Positions 1 to 9,105 of a stretch of 64,000 nucleotides of DNA are shown here, one piece after another; the first letter of the stretch is position 1, and the number at the start of each line of letters is the position of its first letter. Under the pieces are notes generated by a model. That model had not been told where the DNA came from, did no database searches, and was given only the letters and a program-made list of their open reading frames with translations. Source of the DNA: JAKFWF01 sp963732635 (lineage in GTDB: Bacteria > Pseudomonadota > Alphaproteobacteria > Rhizobiales > Hyphomicrobiaceae); assembly GCA_963732635.1 (NCBI GenBank), contig CAVTAL010000024.1, positions 62,001 through 126,000 of the forward strand, read 5' to 3'. The position numbers and the translations under genes are program-made.

Positions 1-127
1 CTTCCACAATCCCTGGACCGCCGACGCTGCCCAGTTCATGAACCAATTCAATCATTTCCTAAAGAACGTCGCGCTGGCCGGCGGCCTCCTGTTCATCGCC
101 GGCTCCAATTCCTCCGAACGCAGCTAG
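1..127 (+). CDS. DoxX-family membrane protein, C-terminal end only
   Basis: The window opens inside a gene read in the frame that starts at base 2 and stops with TAG at 125-127. The visible 41 residues contain NPWTADAAQFMNQFNHFLKN followed by a hydrophobic stretch and the ending GGLLFIAGSNSSERS. This resembles the last membrane segment of DoxX/YphA-type small four-helix membrane proteins. Only the tail is present, so the family call rests on a short stretch. It lies 17 bases upstream of the next gene on the same strand, so the two could be co-transcribed. Confidence 0.55.
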   Translation, partial: FHNPWTADAAQFMNQFNHFLKNVALAGGLLFIAGSNSSERS

Positions 128-144
128 CAAGGGCATCACGTATC

Positions 145-1233
145 ATGGCCAAGACCAAGCACGCTAAGTCGAACGCGTTGAGGATCGCCGTCATTCCCGG
201 CGACGGCATCGGCAATGAGGTGGTGCCGGAGGGCATTCGCGTGCTGGAGGCGGTCGGCCGCCGGTTCGATATCGCCTTCGAGTGGAAGCACTTCGACTGG
301 AGCTGCGAGCGCTTCAAGAAGAAGGGCTCGATGATGCCCGAGGACGGCCTCGACCGTCTACGCGAGTTCGATGCCATCTATCTCGGCGCCGTCGGCTATC
401 CGGGCGTTCCGGACCACGTATCGTTGTGGGGGCTGCTGATCCCGATCAGGCGCGGCTTCCAGCAATACATCAACTTGCGCCCGGTGCGGTTGTTCGAAGG
501 CTTGGCGAGCCCGCTCGCCGGTCGCAAACCGGGCGACATTGACTACTGGATCGTGCGCGAGAACAGCGAGGGCGAGTATTCATCGGTCGGCGGCCGCATG
601 TATGCCGGTACCGAGCACGAACTGGCGGTGCAGCAGGCGATGTTCTCCAAGCGCGGCTGTGATCGCGTCATGCGCTACGCCTTCGACCTCGCCATGACGA
701 GGAAACGCCGCGAAGTGGTTTCCGCCACCAAGTCGAACGGCATCTCGATCTCGATGCCCTATTGGGACGAGCGCTTCGCCGACATTTCGAAAGAGTATCC
801 GAAGGTCAAGACCAGCCAGTTCCACATCGACATCCTGACCGCGCACCTCGTCCGCAACCCGCAGTGGTTTGACGTCATCGTCGGCTCGAATTTGTTCGGT
901 GATATCCTGTCGGATCTCGGCCCGGCCACCACCGGCACCATCGCGATCGCGCCCGGCGCCAACATCAATCCGGAGAAGGAATATCCATCGATGTTCGAGC
1001 CGGTACATGGCTCGGCTCCCGACATCGCCGGCAAGGGCATCGCCAATCCGATCGGCCAGATCTGGTCCGGCGCGATGATGCTCGATCACCTCGGCCACAA
1101 GGAAGCAGGCGCTGCAATCGTAACGGCTATCGAGGAGCTTCTTGCCAGCCACGACGTGCGTACCCCCGACATGGGCGGCAAGGCCTCCTGTAAGGACCTC
1201 GGCAAGGCGCTGGCGGAGTTGGTGAAGGGGTAG
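145..1233 (+). CDS. tartrate dehydrogenase / beta-decarboxylating dehydrogenase
   Basis: A 362-residue NAD-dependent beta-decarboxylating dehydrogenase of the isocitrate/isopropylmalate dehydrogenase superfamily. GDGIG lies at residues 19-23, the acidic metal-binding stretch NLFGDILSDLGP near 249-260, and the cofactor loop HGSAPDIAGKGIANP near 288-302. The sequence YWIVRENSEGEYSSVGG, together with the lack of leucine-pathway neighbours, fits the tartrate dehydrogenase/decarboxylase (TtuC/DmlA) branch better than LeuB. Length is normal for the family. The ATG follows a weak purine stretch (AGCAAGGG). Expected reaction: oxidation of tartrate or D-malate with NAD. Substrate cannot be fixed from sequence alone. 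Confidence 0.85.
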   Translation: MAKTKHAKSNALRIAVIPGDGIGNEVVPEGIRVLEAVGRRFDIAFEWKHFDWSCERFKKKGSMMPEDGLDRLREFDAIYLGAVGYPGVPDHVSLWGLLIPIRRGFQQYINLRPVRLFEGLASPLAGRKPGDIDYWIVRENSEGEYSSVGGRMYAGTEHELAVQQAMFSKRGCDRVMRYAFDLAMTRKRREVVSATKSNGISISMPYWDERFADISKEYPKVKTSQFHIDILTAHLVRNPQWFDVIVGSNLFGDILSDLGPATTGTIAIAPGANINPEKEYPSMFEPVHGSAPDIAGKGIANPIGQIWSGAMMLDHLGHKEAGAAIVTAIEELLASHDVRTPDMGGKASCKDLGKALAELVKG

Positions 1234-1433
1234 GCGCGCTTTCGCCGGGCGGATCGCAGGCGCGACGGCGGATTTGCGCAGCGTAGCCTGCCAATTCGAC
1301 CCGCCCCGCTCCCGCAGGCATGCGCCCGATACATCCCGGCTGCCCGCGAGTGGCACTGACAGGGGTCGGTGAACCGGCTAAGCATCGGCTTGGACTTGCC
1401 CCGCGCGGGCGCCAGCGCGGACAACCCAACTCC

Positions 1434-2348
1434 ATGCAACAACCCGAGCCTGCTGCACCTCCCACTAGTCGCGACCGGATCCGCGCGATCGGGCTGATGA
1501 TCCTGGCGGTGTCGATGTTCGCCTGCCTCGATGCGACGGCGAAGTATCTCGTCACCCGCGCGAACGTGCCGCTGGTGCAGGTGGTTTGGATGCGCTTCAT
1601 CGGCCAGTTCGCGGCCATCGTGATCGCGGTCGGGCTCATCAGCATGCCGCGATTGCTAGTGACGAAAAAACTCGGTCCCCAGCTGTTCCGCTCGTGCCTG
1701 TTGCTGGCGTCGACGGTCTTGAACTTCGCAGCGTTACAAACGCTCAGGCTCGATCAGGCGCTGACGATCCAGTTTCTTGCGCCACTGCTGGTCGCGCTGC
1801 TCGCAGGGCCCCTACTCGGCGAATGGGTCGGTTGGCGGCGACTGCTCGCCATCATCACCGGCTTCATTGGTATCCTGGTGATGATCCGCCCCGGCTTCGA
1901 GGCCGTGCCGATCGGCATCATCTACTCGCTAGGCTGCATGCTGGCATACACGTGCTTCATGCTGATCACGCGCTATATCTCGGCATACGACCCGGCCGAT
2001 GTGACGCTGACCTATTCACTGTTCGCCGGCGTCGCGGTGATGGCGCCGTTCGCGATTCAGGCTTGGATTTGGCCGGTCGATGCACTCGGAACGGCTCTCG
2101 CCATCAGCCTCGGCTTCTGGGGTGCGCTTGGCCACTTCATTTTCATTCTCGCCTACCGACTGGCACCGGCCTCGACACTGGCACCGTTCATCTATTGCCA
2201 ACTGCTGTCGATGACGATCCTGGGCTTCACCGTGTTCGGCGACCTGCCCGATCAGTGGACCATCATCGGCGCGGCGATCGTGATCGCATCCGGCATCTAT
2301 CTCGTCCACCGCGAGCGCGTGAAGAAGGTGCCGACGACGCTGCCGTGA
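1434..2348 (+). CDS. DMT superfamily (EamA) transporter
   Basis: A 304-residue integral membrane protein of the drug/metabolite transporter superfamily. It has about ten hydrophobic segments arranged as two EamA repeats, each beginning near a conserved small-residue helix (first repeat from residue 17, AIGLMILAVSMFACLDATAK; second from about residue 155). I chose ATG 1434 because it places the short basic N-terminus (MQQPEPAAPPTSRDRIR) directly before the first helix; an in-frame ATG at 1320 would add 38 unlikely residues. Substrate unknown. It converges on phoB, with a strong hairpin between the two. Confidence 0.85.
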   Translation: MQQPEPAAPPTSRDRIRAIGLMILAVSMFACLDATAKYLVTRANVPLVQVVWMRFIGQFAAIVIAVGLISMPRLLVTKKLGPQLFRSCLLLASTVLNFAALQTLRLDQALTIQFLAPLLVALLAGPLLGEWVGWRRLLAIITGFIGILVMIRPGFEAVPIGIIYSLGCMLAYTCFMLITRYISAYDPADVTLTYSLFAGVAVMAPFAIQAWIWPVDALGTALAISLGFWGALGHFIFILAYRLAPASTLAPFIYCQLLSMTILGFTVFGDLPDQWTIIGAAIVIASGIYLVHRERVKKVPTTLP

Positions 2349-2378
2349 AGGCTTTCTGTTTGCCGCATCGCGGACGAC

Positions 2379-2437
2379 GGTGCCTAGCTTCAGCTTGGCA
2401 CCGTCACGGGCAAGGTGCCAGGCTGAAGCTAGGCACC
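2379..2437. terminator. 24-bp inverted repeat between convergent genes
   Basis: Arms at 2379-2402 and 2414-2437 are complementary over 24 positions with one G/T exception; the loop is 11 bases. Each arm also begins GGTGCC and ends GGCACC, so each could fold on itself. The hairpin lies between the stop of the DMT gene (2348) and the stop of phoB (2440). It could end transcription from both sides, or it could be a dispersed palindromic repeat that happens to sit in a convergent spacer. There is no clear T-run after it, so intrinsic termination is uncertain. Confidence 0.6.
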
Positions 2438-2439
2438 TA

Positions 2440-3132
2440 TCAACCTTCCCCGAATTCCAGCATATAGCCCGAGCCGCGCACGGTGCGCACCGGATCGGCT
2501 TCATTGCCACGGATAAGCGCCTTGCGCAGGCGGCCGATGTGCACGTCGACGGTACGCTCGTCGACATAGGCATCACGCCCCCAAACACCATCGAGCAATT
2601 GTGCGCGCGAGAGCACTCGCCCGGGGCTTTCCAGCAGAAATTCAAGCAGGCGAAACTCCGTCGGACCGAGCCGCACCTGACGCGGTCCGCGCATTACCCG
2701 GTGCGCCGCCCGATCGAGGGTGATGTCGCCCATGGAGAGAACGTCGGCGATACGATCCGGCGCGGCGCGGCGCAGGATCGCCCGTACACGCGCCATCAGT
2801 TCGGGCAGCGAGAACGGTTTCACAACGTAGTCGTCGGCGCCGACCGACAGTCCCCGGATGCGATCAGCCTCCTCGCCACGCGCGGTCAACATCAGGATCG
2901 GCACGTTGCGGCTGTCCGGCCGCGCCCGGATGCGCCGGCAGATCTCGATGCCCGACACTTCCGGCAGCATCCAGTCGAGCAGTACCAGATCGGGGTGCTC
3001 CTCGGCGACCAGCACCTCGGCCTCGTCGCCGTTAGCGGTATGCCGCACCGCATACCCCTCGGCCTCGAGGTTATAGCGCAGCAATTCGCTGAGCGCGCCC
3101 TCGTCCTCGACGATCAGTACCTTGGCGGTCAT
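2440..3132 (-). CDS. phoB: phosphate regulon response regulator PhoB
   Basis: A 230-residue OmpR/PhoB-type response regulator. The receiver domain covers about 1-118, with the acidic pair E9/D10, phospho-acceptor Asp53 in LLDWMLPEVS and conserved Lys105 in VVKPFS. The winged-helix DNA-binding domain follows, with FRLLEFLLESPGRVLSRAQL and the recognition region DERTVDVHIGRLRKAL. It is the last gene of the phoR-pstSCAB-phoU-phoB run and directly abuts phoU, which argues for co-transcription. It should bind Pho boxes, including the one in front of pstS. Confidence 0.97.
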   Translation of the reverse strand: MTAKVLIVEDEGALSELLRYNLEAEGYAVRHTANGDEAEVLVAEEHPDLVLLDWMLPEVSGIEICRRIRARPDSRNVPILMLTARGEEADRIRGLSVGADDYVVKPFSLPELMARVRAILRRAAPDRIADVLSMGDITLDRAAHRVMRGPRQVRLGPTEFRLLEFLLESPGRVLSRAQLLDGVWGRDAYVDERTVDVHIGRLRKALIRGNEADPVRTVRGSGYMLEFGEG

Positions 3133-3845
3133 TACAAAGCCTTCTGGATCAGCGTCGAGCTGGTATTGTCGCCTTTCGGCCGATCGTCGGTGATGGCAGT
3201 TCCGTGCACCAGATAGTGCACTGTTTCGGCGATGCTGGTGGTGTGATCGCCGATGCGCTCTAAATTCTTGGCGCCAAACAGCAGGTGGGTCGACAGGCCA
3301 ATGTTGCGCGGATCTTCCATCATGTAGGTCAGCAGCTCACGGAACAGTGAGTTGTACATTGCGTCGAGCTGCTCGTCGTTGCGCCAGACGGTCAGCGCCT
3401 TGTCTGCATCGCGCTCGGCAAACGCATCGAGCGCGTCCTTCAACTGGCGCAGCGCCAGTTCGACCATGTGCCCAAGGCCGAGCAACAAGGGCTTCGGGTG
3501 ACTTTCGCCGGCGATCGCGAGCGCCCGCTTGGCGATGTTCTTGGCGAAATCACCGATGCGTTCGAGATCGGCGGCGATCTTCAATCCGGCCATGATGTGG
3601 CGCAGATCGTCGGCCACCGGCTGTCGCTTGGCGATCACCAGAACCGCATGATCATCGATCTCGCGTTGCAGGTTATCGATCGCCTTGTCGCTGGCTATCG
3701 CCGCAGCGGCAAGTTTGGGATCGCGCCGGTTCAGCGCATCGAACGACTGACCGAGCAGCCGTTCGACGAGCCCCCCCATCTGCGCGATGCGATTATCGAG
3801 CAGCGTCAACTCATCCTCGAACGACTTCACCGTATGCTGTGCCAT
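3132..3845 (-). CDS. phoU: phosphate transport system regulator PhoU
   Basis: A 237-residue all-helical PhoU protein with two repeats of the PhoU three-helix unit. Both carry the metal-binding-type motif: DLERIGDFAKNIAKRA in the first half and NLERIGDHTTSIAETV in the second. PhoU links the Pst transporter to the PhoR kinase and keeps PhoB inactive when phosphate is plentiful. Its stop coincides with the first base of phoB, and it starts 25 bases after the pstB stop, as expected for an operon. Length is normal. Confidence 0.97.
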   Translation of the reverse strand: MAQHTVKSFEDELTLLDNRIAQMGGLVERLLGQSFDALNRRDPKLAAAAIASDKAIDNLQREIDDHAVLVIAKRQPVADDLRHIMAGLKIAADLERIGDFAKNIAKRALAIAGESHPKPLLLGLGHMVELALRQLKDALDAFAERDADKALTVWRNDEQLDAMYNSLFRELLTYMMEDPRNIGLSTHLLFGAKNLERIGDHTTSIAETVHYLVHGTAITDDRPKGDNTSSTLIQKAL

Positions 3846-3870
3846 GAGATGGTTTCCTTACTGCTTTTCG

Positions 3871-4659
3871 TCAGCCGAACCGGCCGGTGATGTAGTCCTG
3901 GGTGCGCTTGTCCTTCGGCCGGGTGAAGATGTTGTCGGTCTCGCCGAACTCGATCAACTCGCCCAGGTACATGAAAGCCGTGAACTGCGACACGCGTGCC
4001 GCCTGCTGCATGTTGTGGGTGACGATTGCAATCGTGTAGTCAGAGCGCAATTCATCGATCAGCTCTTCGATCTTGGCCGTCGAAATCGGATCGAGCGCCG
4101 AGCATGGCTCGTCGAACAGGATCACGTCGGGCTTGATCGCAACCGTGCGCGCGATGCACAGCCGTTGCTGCTGTCCACCCGACAGGCTCAGACCGCTGGC
4201 ATTGAGCTTGTCCTTCACCTCGTTCCACAACGCCGCCTTGACGAGCGACTGCTCAACGATGATGTCAATGTCGGCCTTCGGCAGCTTCTCGTAGAGCCTG
4301 ACACCAAACGCGATATTCTCGTAGATCGTCATCGGAAACGGCGTCGGCTTCTGGAACACCATGCCGATGCGCGAGCGCAGCAGATTGAGATCCTGACCGG
4401 GCGCGAGGATGTTCTCGCCCTCGAACATCACCTCGCCTTCTGCGCGCTGGCCGGGATAAAGATCGTACATGCGGTTCATCACGCGCAGCAATGTCGACTT
4501 GCCGCAGCCGGACGGACCGATGAAGGCGGTCACGTGGTGGTCGAACAGTGGCAGCGTGATGCCTTTCAGCGCCATGTTGTCGCCGTAGAAGAACCTGAGG
4601 TCCTTGATCGAAATCTTGGTCGGCAACGTCTGAGTGCCAAGCGGGGCCATCATGTTCAT
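3871..4659 (-). CDS. pstB: phosphate ABC transporter ATP-binding protein PstB
   Basis: A 262-residue ABC ATPase. Walker A GPSGCGKST begins at residue 48, the signature is LSGGQQQRLCIAR and Walker B is VILFDEPCSALDP. The start at 4659 (MNMMAPLG) overlaps the pstA stop as ATGA, which points to translational coupling; an in-frame ATG at 4686 would lie inside pstA. It powers high-affinity phosphate import through PstC-PstA. Confidence 0.97.
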   Translation of the reverse strand: MNMMAPLGTQTLPTKISIKDLRFFYGDNMALKGITLPLFDHHVTAFIGPSGCGKSTLLRVMNRMYDLYPGQRAEGEVMFEGENILAPGQDLNLLRSRIGMVFQKPTPFPMTIYENIAFGVRLYEKLPKADIDIIVEQSLVKAALWNEVKDKLNASGLSLSGGQQQRLCIARTVAIKPDVILFDEPCSALDPISTAKIEELIDELRSDYTIAIVTHNMQQAARVSQFTAFMYLGELIEFGETDNIFTRPKDKRTQDYITGRFG

Positions 4660-5507
4660 TTGTGTTTTCCTGCGGAGCCGAGCCACCGCGCGACGACGCT
4701 TAAGCCAAGAACTGTGAAGGTGATGATCAGGGCACCTACCCAGGCGAGACGCTGCCAGTCGGCATAGGGGCTAAGAGCAAATTGGAAGATCACCGCCGGC
4801 AGGCTCGCCATCGGCGCATTGAGATTGGTGCTGAAGAACTGGTTGTTGAGAGCGGTAAACAGCAGCGGCGCCGTTTCGCCGCTGACGCGGGCAACCGCCA
4901 GCAGGATTCCTGTGAGAATCCCGGCGCGGGCGGCAGTGTAGGCAACCCTTCGGATCACCAGAGACTGCGGCATGCCAAGCGCCGCCGCTGCCTCTCGCAG
5001 CGGCCCCGGCACCAGCATCAGCATGTCTTCGGTGGTGCGCACGACGATTGGGATCACCAGAACGGCGAGTGACACCGCACCGGCAAAACCGGAGAAATGT
5101 CCGAGCGGCGCCACCAGGATCGTATAGACGAACAGCCCCATCACGATCGACGGCGCACTCAGGAGAATGTCGTTGATGAAGCGCACCACCATCGCAAGCT
5201 TCGAATGCCGGCCGTATTCCGCGAGATAGGTTCCAGCGAAAATTCCGATCGGTGTGCCAATAGCTACGCCCAGGCCGGTCATAATGGCGCTGCCGACGAT
5301 GGCGTTGGCGAGCCCGCCATCCGCGCCCGGCGGCGGCGTCATCTCCGTAAACACCTTGAGTGACAGACCGCCCAAGCCCTTGGTGAGCAGCGTCGACAGA
5401 ATAATCAACAACACGCTGACGCCCAGCGCCGCAGCGGCCCAGCAAAGCCCCATTCTGATAGCGTTGCCTCGCTTGCGGGCGGCGAAGCGTGCCTGATCGA
5501 GTGCCAT
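4656..5507 (-). CDS. pstA: phosphate ABC transporter permease PstA
   Basis: An inner-membrane permease of 283 residues from the ATG at 5507 (MALDQARFAARKRGN). It has six predicted helices and an EAA-type cytoplasmic loop (GPLREAAAALGMPQSLVIRRV) that docks the ATPase. The start lies one base after the pstC stop; the in-frame ATG at 5555 would overlap pstC and adds a cysteine-rich leader unlike the family. It forms the translocation channel with PstC. Confidence 0.96.
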   Translation of the reverse strand: MALDQARFAARKRGNAIRMGLCWAAAALGVSVLLIILSTLLTKGLGGLSLKVFTEMTPPPGADGGLANAIVGSAIMTGLGVAIGTPIGIFAGTYLAEYGRHSKLAMVVRFINDILLSAPSIVMGLFVYTILVAPLGHFSGFAGAVSLAVLVIPIVVRTTEDMLMLVPGPLREAAAALGMPQSLVIRRVAYTAARAGILTGILLAVARVSGETAPLLFTALNNQFFSTNLNAPMASLPAVIFQFALSPYADWQRLAWVGALIITFTVLGLSVVARWLGSAGKHK

Positions 5508-5508
5508 G

Positions 5509-6540
5509 TCAACGCCCCGCTTTTTGATCGAGCCGCAGCAATAACAGTCGCGCACAGGCGAGTACGATGAAGGTGATCATGAACAGGATCAGGCCGAGCG
5601 CGATCAGCGACGAGGTGTAGAGGTCGCCGACGGCTTCGGTGAATTCGTTGGCGATCGTCGCCGAGATCGTCGTACCGGGCGCCAGGATCGAACCCGAGAT
5701 CCGATGCGCGTTGCCGATAACGAAGGTAACCGCCATGGTCTCGCCCAGCGCGCGGCCAAGGCCCAGCATCACGCCACCGATGACGCCGACGCGAGTGTAG
5801 GGCAGCACGACATTGCGCACCACCTCCCAGGTGGTGAAGCCGAGGCCGTAGGCGCTCTCCTTCAGTACCGGCGGCACCGTCGCGAACACATCGCGGCTGA
5901 TGGCGGTGATGAACGGCAGCACCATGATGGCGAGGATCAGCGACGCGGTCAAAATGCCGATGCCGTAGGGCGGTCCCTCAAACAGGGTGGACAGCACTGG
6001 CACGTTCTCGAACGTCGCGATCAGAGCCGGCTGCACGTACTGCTGCAGGAACGGCGCGAACACGAACAGGCCCCAGATGCCGTAGATGATGCTCGGGATG
6101 CCTGCCAGCAGTTCGATCGCCGTGCCGATCGGTCGGCGCAGCTTCAATGGGCACAACTCCGTCAGGAAGATCGCGATGCCAAGGCCAATCGGCACGGCGA
6201 TCAGCATGGCGATGGTGGCCGTCACCAGCGTGCCAAAGATCGGCGACAGGGCGCCGAAATTCTCGGTCACCGGATTCCAGCTTTCGGTTACGAAAAAGCC
6301 GAGCCCGAAAGCGCGCCAAGCCGGCCATGATCCGGCCACCAGCGACACGAATACGCCGCCGAGCACCATCAGCACAGTGATGGCAGCGCCGAGCGTCAGC
6401 CATCGGAACAGGTTGTCGCCGGCCCTCAGGCCCGCCAGCACCTTGGCGCGGCTGGCCGAAGCAGCGCTTGTCGGTCGTGAATTCGTGTCAGCTACATCGG
6501 CCATTTGGCTACCATTGCTCGCCTCACCCAAAGGTGTCAT
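5509..6540 (-). CDS. pstC: phosphate ABC transporter permease PstC
   Basis: Permease of up to 343 residues with six hydrophobic segments and an EAA loop (PPVLKESAYGLGFTTWEVVR). The N-terminal cytoplasmic tail is hydrophilic and rich in Ser and Ala; starts at 6540 (MTPLGEASN) and 6504 (MADVADTNS) are both possible, and the sequence does not decide between them. It partners PstA in the Pst importer and lies about 60 bases downstream of pstS. Confidence 0.95.
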   Translation of the reverse strand: MTPLGEASNGSQMADVADTNSRPTSAASASRAKVLAGLRAGDNLFRWLTLGAAITVLMVLGGVFVSLVAGSWPAWRAFGLGFFVTESWNPVTENFGALSPIFGTLVTATIAMLIAVPIGLGIAIFLTELCPLKLRRPIGTAIELLAGIPSIIYGIWGLFVFAPFLQQYVQPALIATFENVPVLSTLFEGPPYGIGILTASLILAIMVLPFITAISRDVFATVPPVLKESAYGLGFTTWEVVRNVVLPYTRVGVIGGVMLGLGRALGETMAVTFVIGNAHRISGSILAPGTTISATIANEFTEAVGDLYTSSLIALGLILFMITFIVLACARLLLLRLDQKAGR

Positions 6541-6602
6541 CCCGGGGTGTCCCCGGGATGAAAGTTATTGCTGGAACTGCCGACGCGGCAAATCCAACCA
6601 TC

Positions 6603-7658
6603 TCACTTCTTCACATACAGCGGCTTGCCGTCGGCGCCGACGATGCCGGCCCAGGAAGCTTCAATCTGCTTCACCACCGCCTCGGGCATCGGCACGTAGT
6701 CGAGTTCCGACGCCATCTTGTCACCCTTGGTGTAGGCCCAGTCGAAGAACTTCAGAGCCTCGGAGGATTCGGCATCCTTCGCGGCCTTCTTGTGCATCAA
6801 GATGAAGGTCGGGTTGGTGATCGGCCAAGTAGCGGCACCGGACTGTTCGGTCAGGATCACGCCGAAGCCAGGCGCACTTGCCCAGTCGGCGTTGGCAGCA
6901 GCGGCCTGGAACGACTCCAGGTTCGGCGACACCGTCTTGCCGTCCTTGTTAAGCATCTTGCTGAAGGCAAGTTTGTTCTGCTTGACGTAGGCATATTCGA
7001 TGTAGCCGATCGCGCCCTTGGTCTGCATCACGTTGTTGGCCACACCCTCATTGCCCTTGGCGCCGATGCCGACCGGAAACTGCACAGAAGTGTTGGCGCC
7101 GACCTTGGACTTCCAGTCGGGGCTGACCTTGGACAGATAGTCGGTCCATACGAACGTGGTGCCCGATCCATCGGAGCGGTATACGACGGCGATGGATTGG
7201 CTCGGCAACTTGGCGTTCGGGTTGAGCTTCTTGATCGCCTCATCGTCCCACTTCTTGATCAGACCGAGGTAAATGCGCGCCAGCGTCGGGCCGTCGAAGG
7301 TGAGTTCACCAGCGCCGATGCCGTCGATATTGTAGGCTGCGGTCAAGCCGCCCATCACCATCGGGAACTGGACGAGGCCGTCCTTTTCCAACTGTTCGCC
7401 CTTCAGCGGCATGTCGGTGGCACCGAACGTCACGGTCTTGGCCAGGATCTGCTTGATGCCGCCGCCGGAGCCGATCGACTGATAGTTGATCCGCGCACCG
7501 GTCTCGGTGCTGTAGGCGGCGGCCCACTTTGCATAGATCGGATACGGGAACGTGGCGCCGGCGCCCGAGATGTCAGCGGCCTGTGCCGAAGCCGTTGCAA
7601 GGCCCAGCGTACCGACGACGACCACCGTCTTGGCGAGGGCAGAGAAGAATGGTTTCAC
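6603..7658 (-). CDS. pstS: periplasmic phosphate-binding protein PstS
   Basis: A 351-residue periplasmic binding protein with a signal peptide (about residues 1-27, ending SAQA before ADISGAG). Phosphate-binding motifs include ISGAGATFPYPIYAKW, IGSGGGIKQI and YRSDGSGTTFVWTDYL. I chose a GTG start at 7658 because AGGAGAG lies eight bases upstream and it gives a clean signal peptide; the ATG at 7718 would add 20 residues and sit upstream of that ribosome site. A Pho box ends about 80 bases upstream. It delivers phosphate to PstCA. Confidence 0.96.
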   Translation of the reverse strand: MKPFFSALAKTVVVVGTLGLATASAQAADISGAGATFPYPIYAKWAAAYSTETGARINYQSIGSGGGIKQILAKTVTFGATDMPLKGEQLEKDGLVQFPMVMGGLTAAYNIDGIGAGELTFDGPTLARIYLGLIKKWDDEAIKKLNPNAKLPSQSIAVVYRSDGSGTTFVWTDYLSKVSPDWKSKVGANTSVQFPVGIGAKGNEGVANNVMQTKGAIGYIEYAYVKQNKLAFSKMLNKDGKTVSPNLESFQAAAANADWASAPGFGVILTEQSGAATWPITNPTFILMHKKAAKDAESSEALKFFDWAYTKGDKMASELDYVPMPEAVVKQIEASWAGIVGADGKPLYVKK

Positions 7659-7739
7659 GTTTTCTCTCCTGAAGAGACTAGGGAGCGGGGAAGCACTGAC
7701 ATCCAGGCTCCTCCACACACCATCTCCTAGGGCATCGAT

Positions 7740-7757
7740 GTCACCGTCACATGACAG
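7740..7757 (-). promoter_or_regulatory. Pho box upstream of pstS
   Basis: Read on the minus strand the site is CTGTCATGTGACGGTGAC. The first heptamer matches the PhoB repeat CTGTCAT exactly; after four bases a second, weaker heptamer (CGGTGAC against CTGTCAC) follows. It sits between the phoR stop (7776) and the GTG start of pstS (7658), followed by an AT-rich stretch on its upstream side. This is where PhoB would activate the pst genes and, by read-through, phoU and phoB. Confidence 0.75.
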
Positions 7758-7775
7758 GTTATCATATTGAATTTA

Positions 7776-9069
7776 TTACTGTTTCCACGATGCGGCCGAT
7801 TCATCAAGCACCACGGTGAAGGTTGATCCCTGGCCGGTCTTCGATGCGATCAGAAGTTCGCCGCCGTGGCGCCCCATGATGTGCTTGACGATCGCCAAGC
7901 CGAGACCGGTCCCCCCCTTGTCGCGGCTCTGCGGCGCATTGACCCGATAGAACCGCTCGGTCAGGCGCGGAATATGCTCCGCCGCAATACCCGGACCATC
8001 ATCGCCCACCGCGATCTCGATCCGCGGCGGCTTGCCGGGAGCCGCTTGCCGTCGTGCCACGCGCACATCCACCCGCCCACCTTCGCGGCCGTACTTGATG
8101 GCATTCTGGATCAGGTTCTGCACTACCTGCAGCAATTCATCACGATCGCCGCGAGCCATCAGCGACGGCTCGTCCGCCTCTAGGCCAAGCTGGATCTTGG
8201 CCTGCATGGCTTGCGGCTCTAGCCCCTGGATCGACGTTTTCGCGATTTCCACCAGATCGACGATCGTGGTCGGCGCCAAGATGCTGGCGCATCTCAACCC
8301 GGCTGAGTGAAAGCAGATCGTCGATCAGCCGCGTCATCCGCTCGGCCTGCTTGCCCATGATGCCCAGAAACCGCTCGCGCGCCGCTGGATCATCGCGAGC
8401 AGGCCCTTGCAGGGTCTCGACGAAACCACGCAATGATGCGAGCGGCGTGCGTAATTCATGGCTGGCATTGGCGACAAAATCGGCTCTCATCTGCGCCAGA
8501 CGATCCTGCTCCGTGAGATCCCGCAAGGTCACCAGCAGCGCCGGCTGACGATCCCGTCCTTCGGTCGCGAGCAATGGCGCAACGGTGACCGCGAGTCGAC
8601 GCTCGATCGGCACGCGCTCGTGCAGCATCGCCGATTGCACCGTGCCCGACGCTAGCGCCCGCTCAACCGCTTCGATCAAATCTGGACTACGCACGACGGA
8701 TGAAACGTGAATGCCGGTCCTCAGACTGGCGAAAACGCCACGCGACGGGGCATTTGCATGCAGCACGATGCCCGATTGATCCAGCATCCATGCGGGGTCC
8801 GGAATGGCGGCGATGATCGCTTGCCGCTCAGCCTCGCGCCCCTGGGCGCCGATTGCGCGACGTTGGCCGAGCTTTGCGCTACTTCGCTCACCGCTCTGAC
8901 GCAGCAACGAATATCCAAGAACGGCCAGAAATGCCATCAGCCCAGCACTCACGCTCAACGCCTTGGGAACGACGAGCGCCAGGATACCCAGGCTGCATAC
9001 GAAAACGACCTCGGAACGCGCGACGAGGCGCTCCGAGATCGTCTCGATCATTGCGGACAGGTTGGGCAA
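7776..9069 (-). CDS. phoR: phosphate regulon sensor histidine kinase PhoR (one frame break)
   Basis: Membrane histidine kinase of about 430 residues. It has two N-terminal helices (about 22-56), a PAS-like segment (IPDPAWMLDQSGIVLHAN), the HisKA phospho-acceptor box FVANASHELRTPLASLRG and HATPase motifs in the second half (QNAIKYGREGG, GDDGPGIAAEHIPRL, GTGLGLAIVKHI). The reading frame breaks near 8278, between LSLSRVEMRQH and LAPTTIVDLVE; removing one A (plus strand) restores it, so I read this as a sequence error. PhoR phosphorylates PhoB at low phosphate. It is the first gene of the pho run; the PAS segment fits the usual PhoR layout. Confidence 0.93.
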
Positions 9070-9105
9070 TTTGCGCCTTTCACTGATGAAACCCGTCCGC
9101 CCATT

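Noticed and set aside
580..1356. A 258-codon open frame antisense to the tartrate dehydrogenase-like gene
   Set aside because: It mirrors a well-conserved gene on the other strand, is Arg/Gly/Ala-rich and has no family features; a GC-rich shadow frame.
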